This document shows positions 63,738 through 64,000 of a stretch of 64,000 bases of DNA, piece by piece (positions within the stretch are counted from its first letter, which is position 1; the number at the start of each line of letters is the position of its first letter). Origin of the DNA: Clytia hemisphaerica (Eukaryota > Cnidaria > Hydrozoa > Leptothecata > Clytiidae); assembly GCA_902728285.1 (NCBI GenBank), contig CACVBU010001147.1, positions 128,443-192,442 on the forward strand, in the 5' to 3' direction. Below the pieces are notes generated by a model. That model was not told the DNA's origin. It saw nothing but the letters and a program-made list of their open reading frames with translations, and searched no databases. The position numbers were made by a program, and so were the translations under genes.

Positions 63738-64000
63738 TACCGGGTGCGCCAAAAAAAATACATGTTTAAAATCGGCTCAGTCGATCAAAAGTTTTGTTAA
63801 GAAAAGTTTTTTTTCTTTTACCATTCTGAGTAGGTCAAAATTTTCATTTTCTACTTTTGATCTTTTGATTGCCTGAACTGATTTTAAAATTATACACGCC
63901 AAAATTTAAGTTAAGTTTTCCTCTATAGAGTAATAAAAGGCATAAACAAAAAATCATCCACTGTACGCTCACAATATCTCCACAAAACTCTGCACTTCTT
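63738..64000. mobile_element. Second CCGGGTGCGCCA element, cut by the window end
   Basis: ACCGGGTGCGCCAAAAAAA matches the terminal sequence of the 53091-53924 foldback. The interior differs. The element lies in the intron after the last talin B exon, and its other end is not in view. Confidence 0.5.

Noticed and set aside
1-64000. CRISPR arrays, bacterial operons, phage or viral genes
   Set aside because: The window is spliced eukaryotic sequence. No regularly spaced repeats or prokaryotic gene organisation are present.

Overview
The window is an AT-rich, intron-dense piece of an invertebrate metazoan genome carrying a tandem array of talin genes, all on the + strand. Talin is the large cytoskeletal linker that joins integrin tails to actin and vinculin. 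The compact introns, the abundance of short inverted-repeat transposons and the near full-length conservation with vertebrate talin suggest an early-branching or marine invertebrate. A hydrozoan-like cnidarian is my guess, held weakly.

Layout. (1) Positions 181-23968: 3' part of a first talin gene (talin A). It enters at the end of FERM subdomain F2 and runs through F3, the linker, rods R1-R13 and a dimerisation helix to a stop; its F0-F2 exons lie left of the window. (2) Positions 24692-26347: a second, homologous set of three terminal exons, in the same phases, with its own stop and polyadenylation signal. It offers talin A an alternative actin-binding and dimerisation C-terminus. (3) Positions 26348-39005: intergenic DNA full of transposon remnants, containing a decayed talin fragment (three collinear exon relics of R9-R10, 27768-28999). 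(4) Positions 39006-63635: a second talin gene (talin B) from its start codon through F0-F3 and R1-R12 in 42 exons; R13 and the dimerisation helix lie right of the window.

Exons were assigned by translating across GT-AG junctions with phase bookkeeping and comparing A with B and with vertebrate talin recalled from memory. Exon lengths agree block by block between A and B, so most boundaries are secure. The paralogues differ in many intron positions, in the F3-R1 linker, and in a 21-nt microexon present only in A. Some exons are nearly identical between A and B while others have diverged strongly, which suggests gene conversion.

Introns and spacer hold at least a dozen short transposon families. 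They include piggyBac-like twins with TTAA sites, pogo/Tigger-like elements with TA sites, a hAT-like element, long foldback elements and a tRNA-like SINE head. No other protein-coding gene was found on either strand. Human residue numbers and domain borders quoted here come from memory and are approximate.
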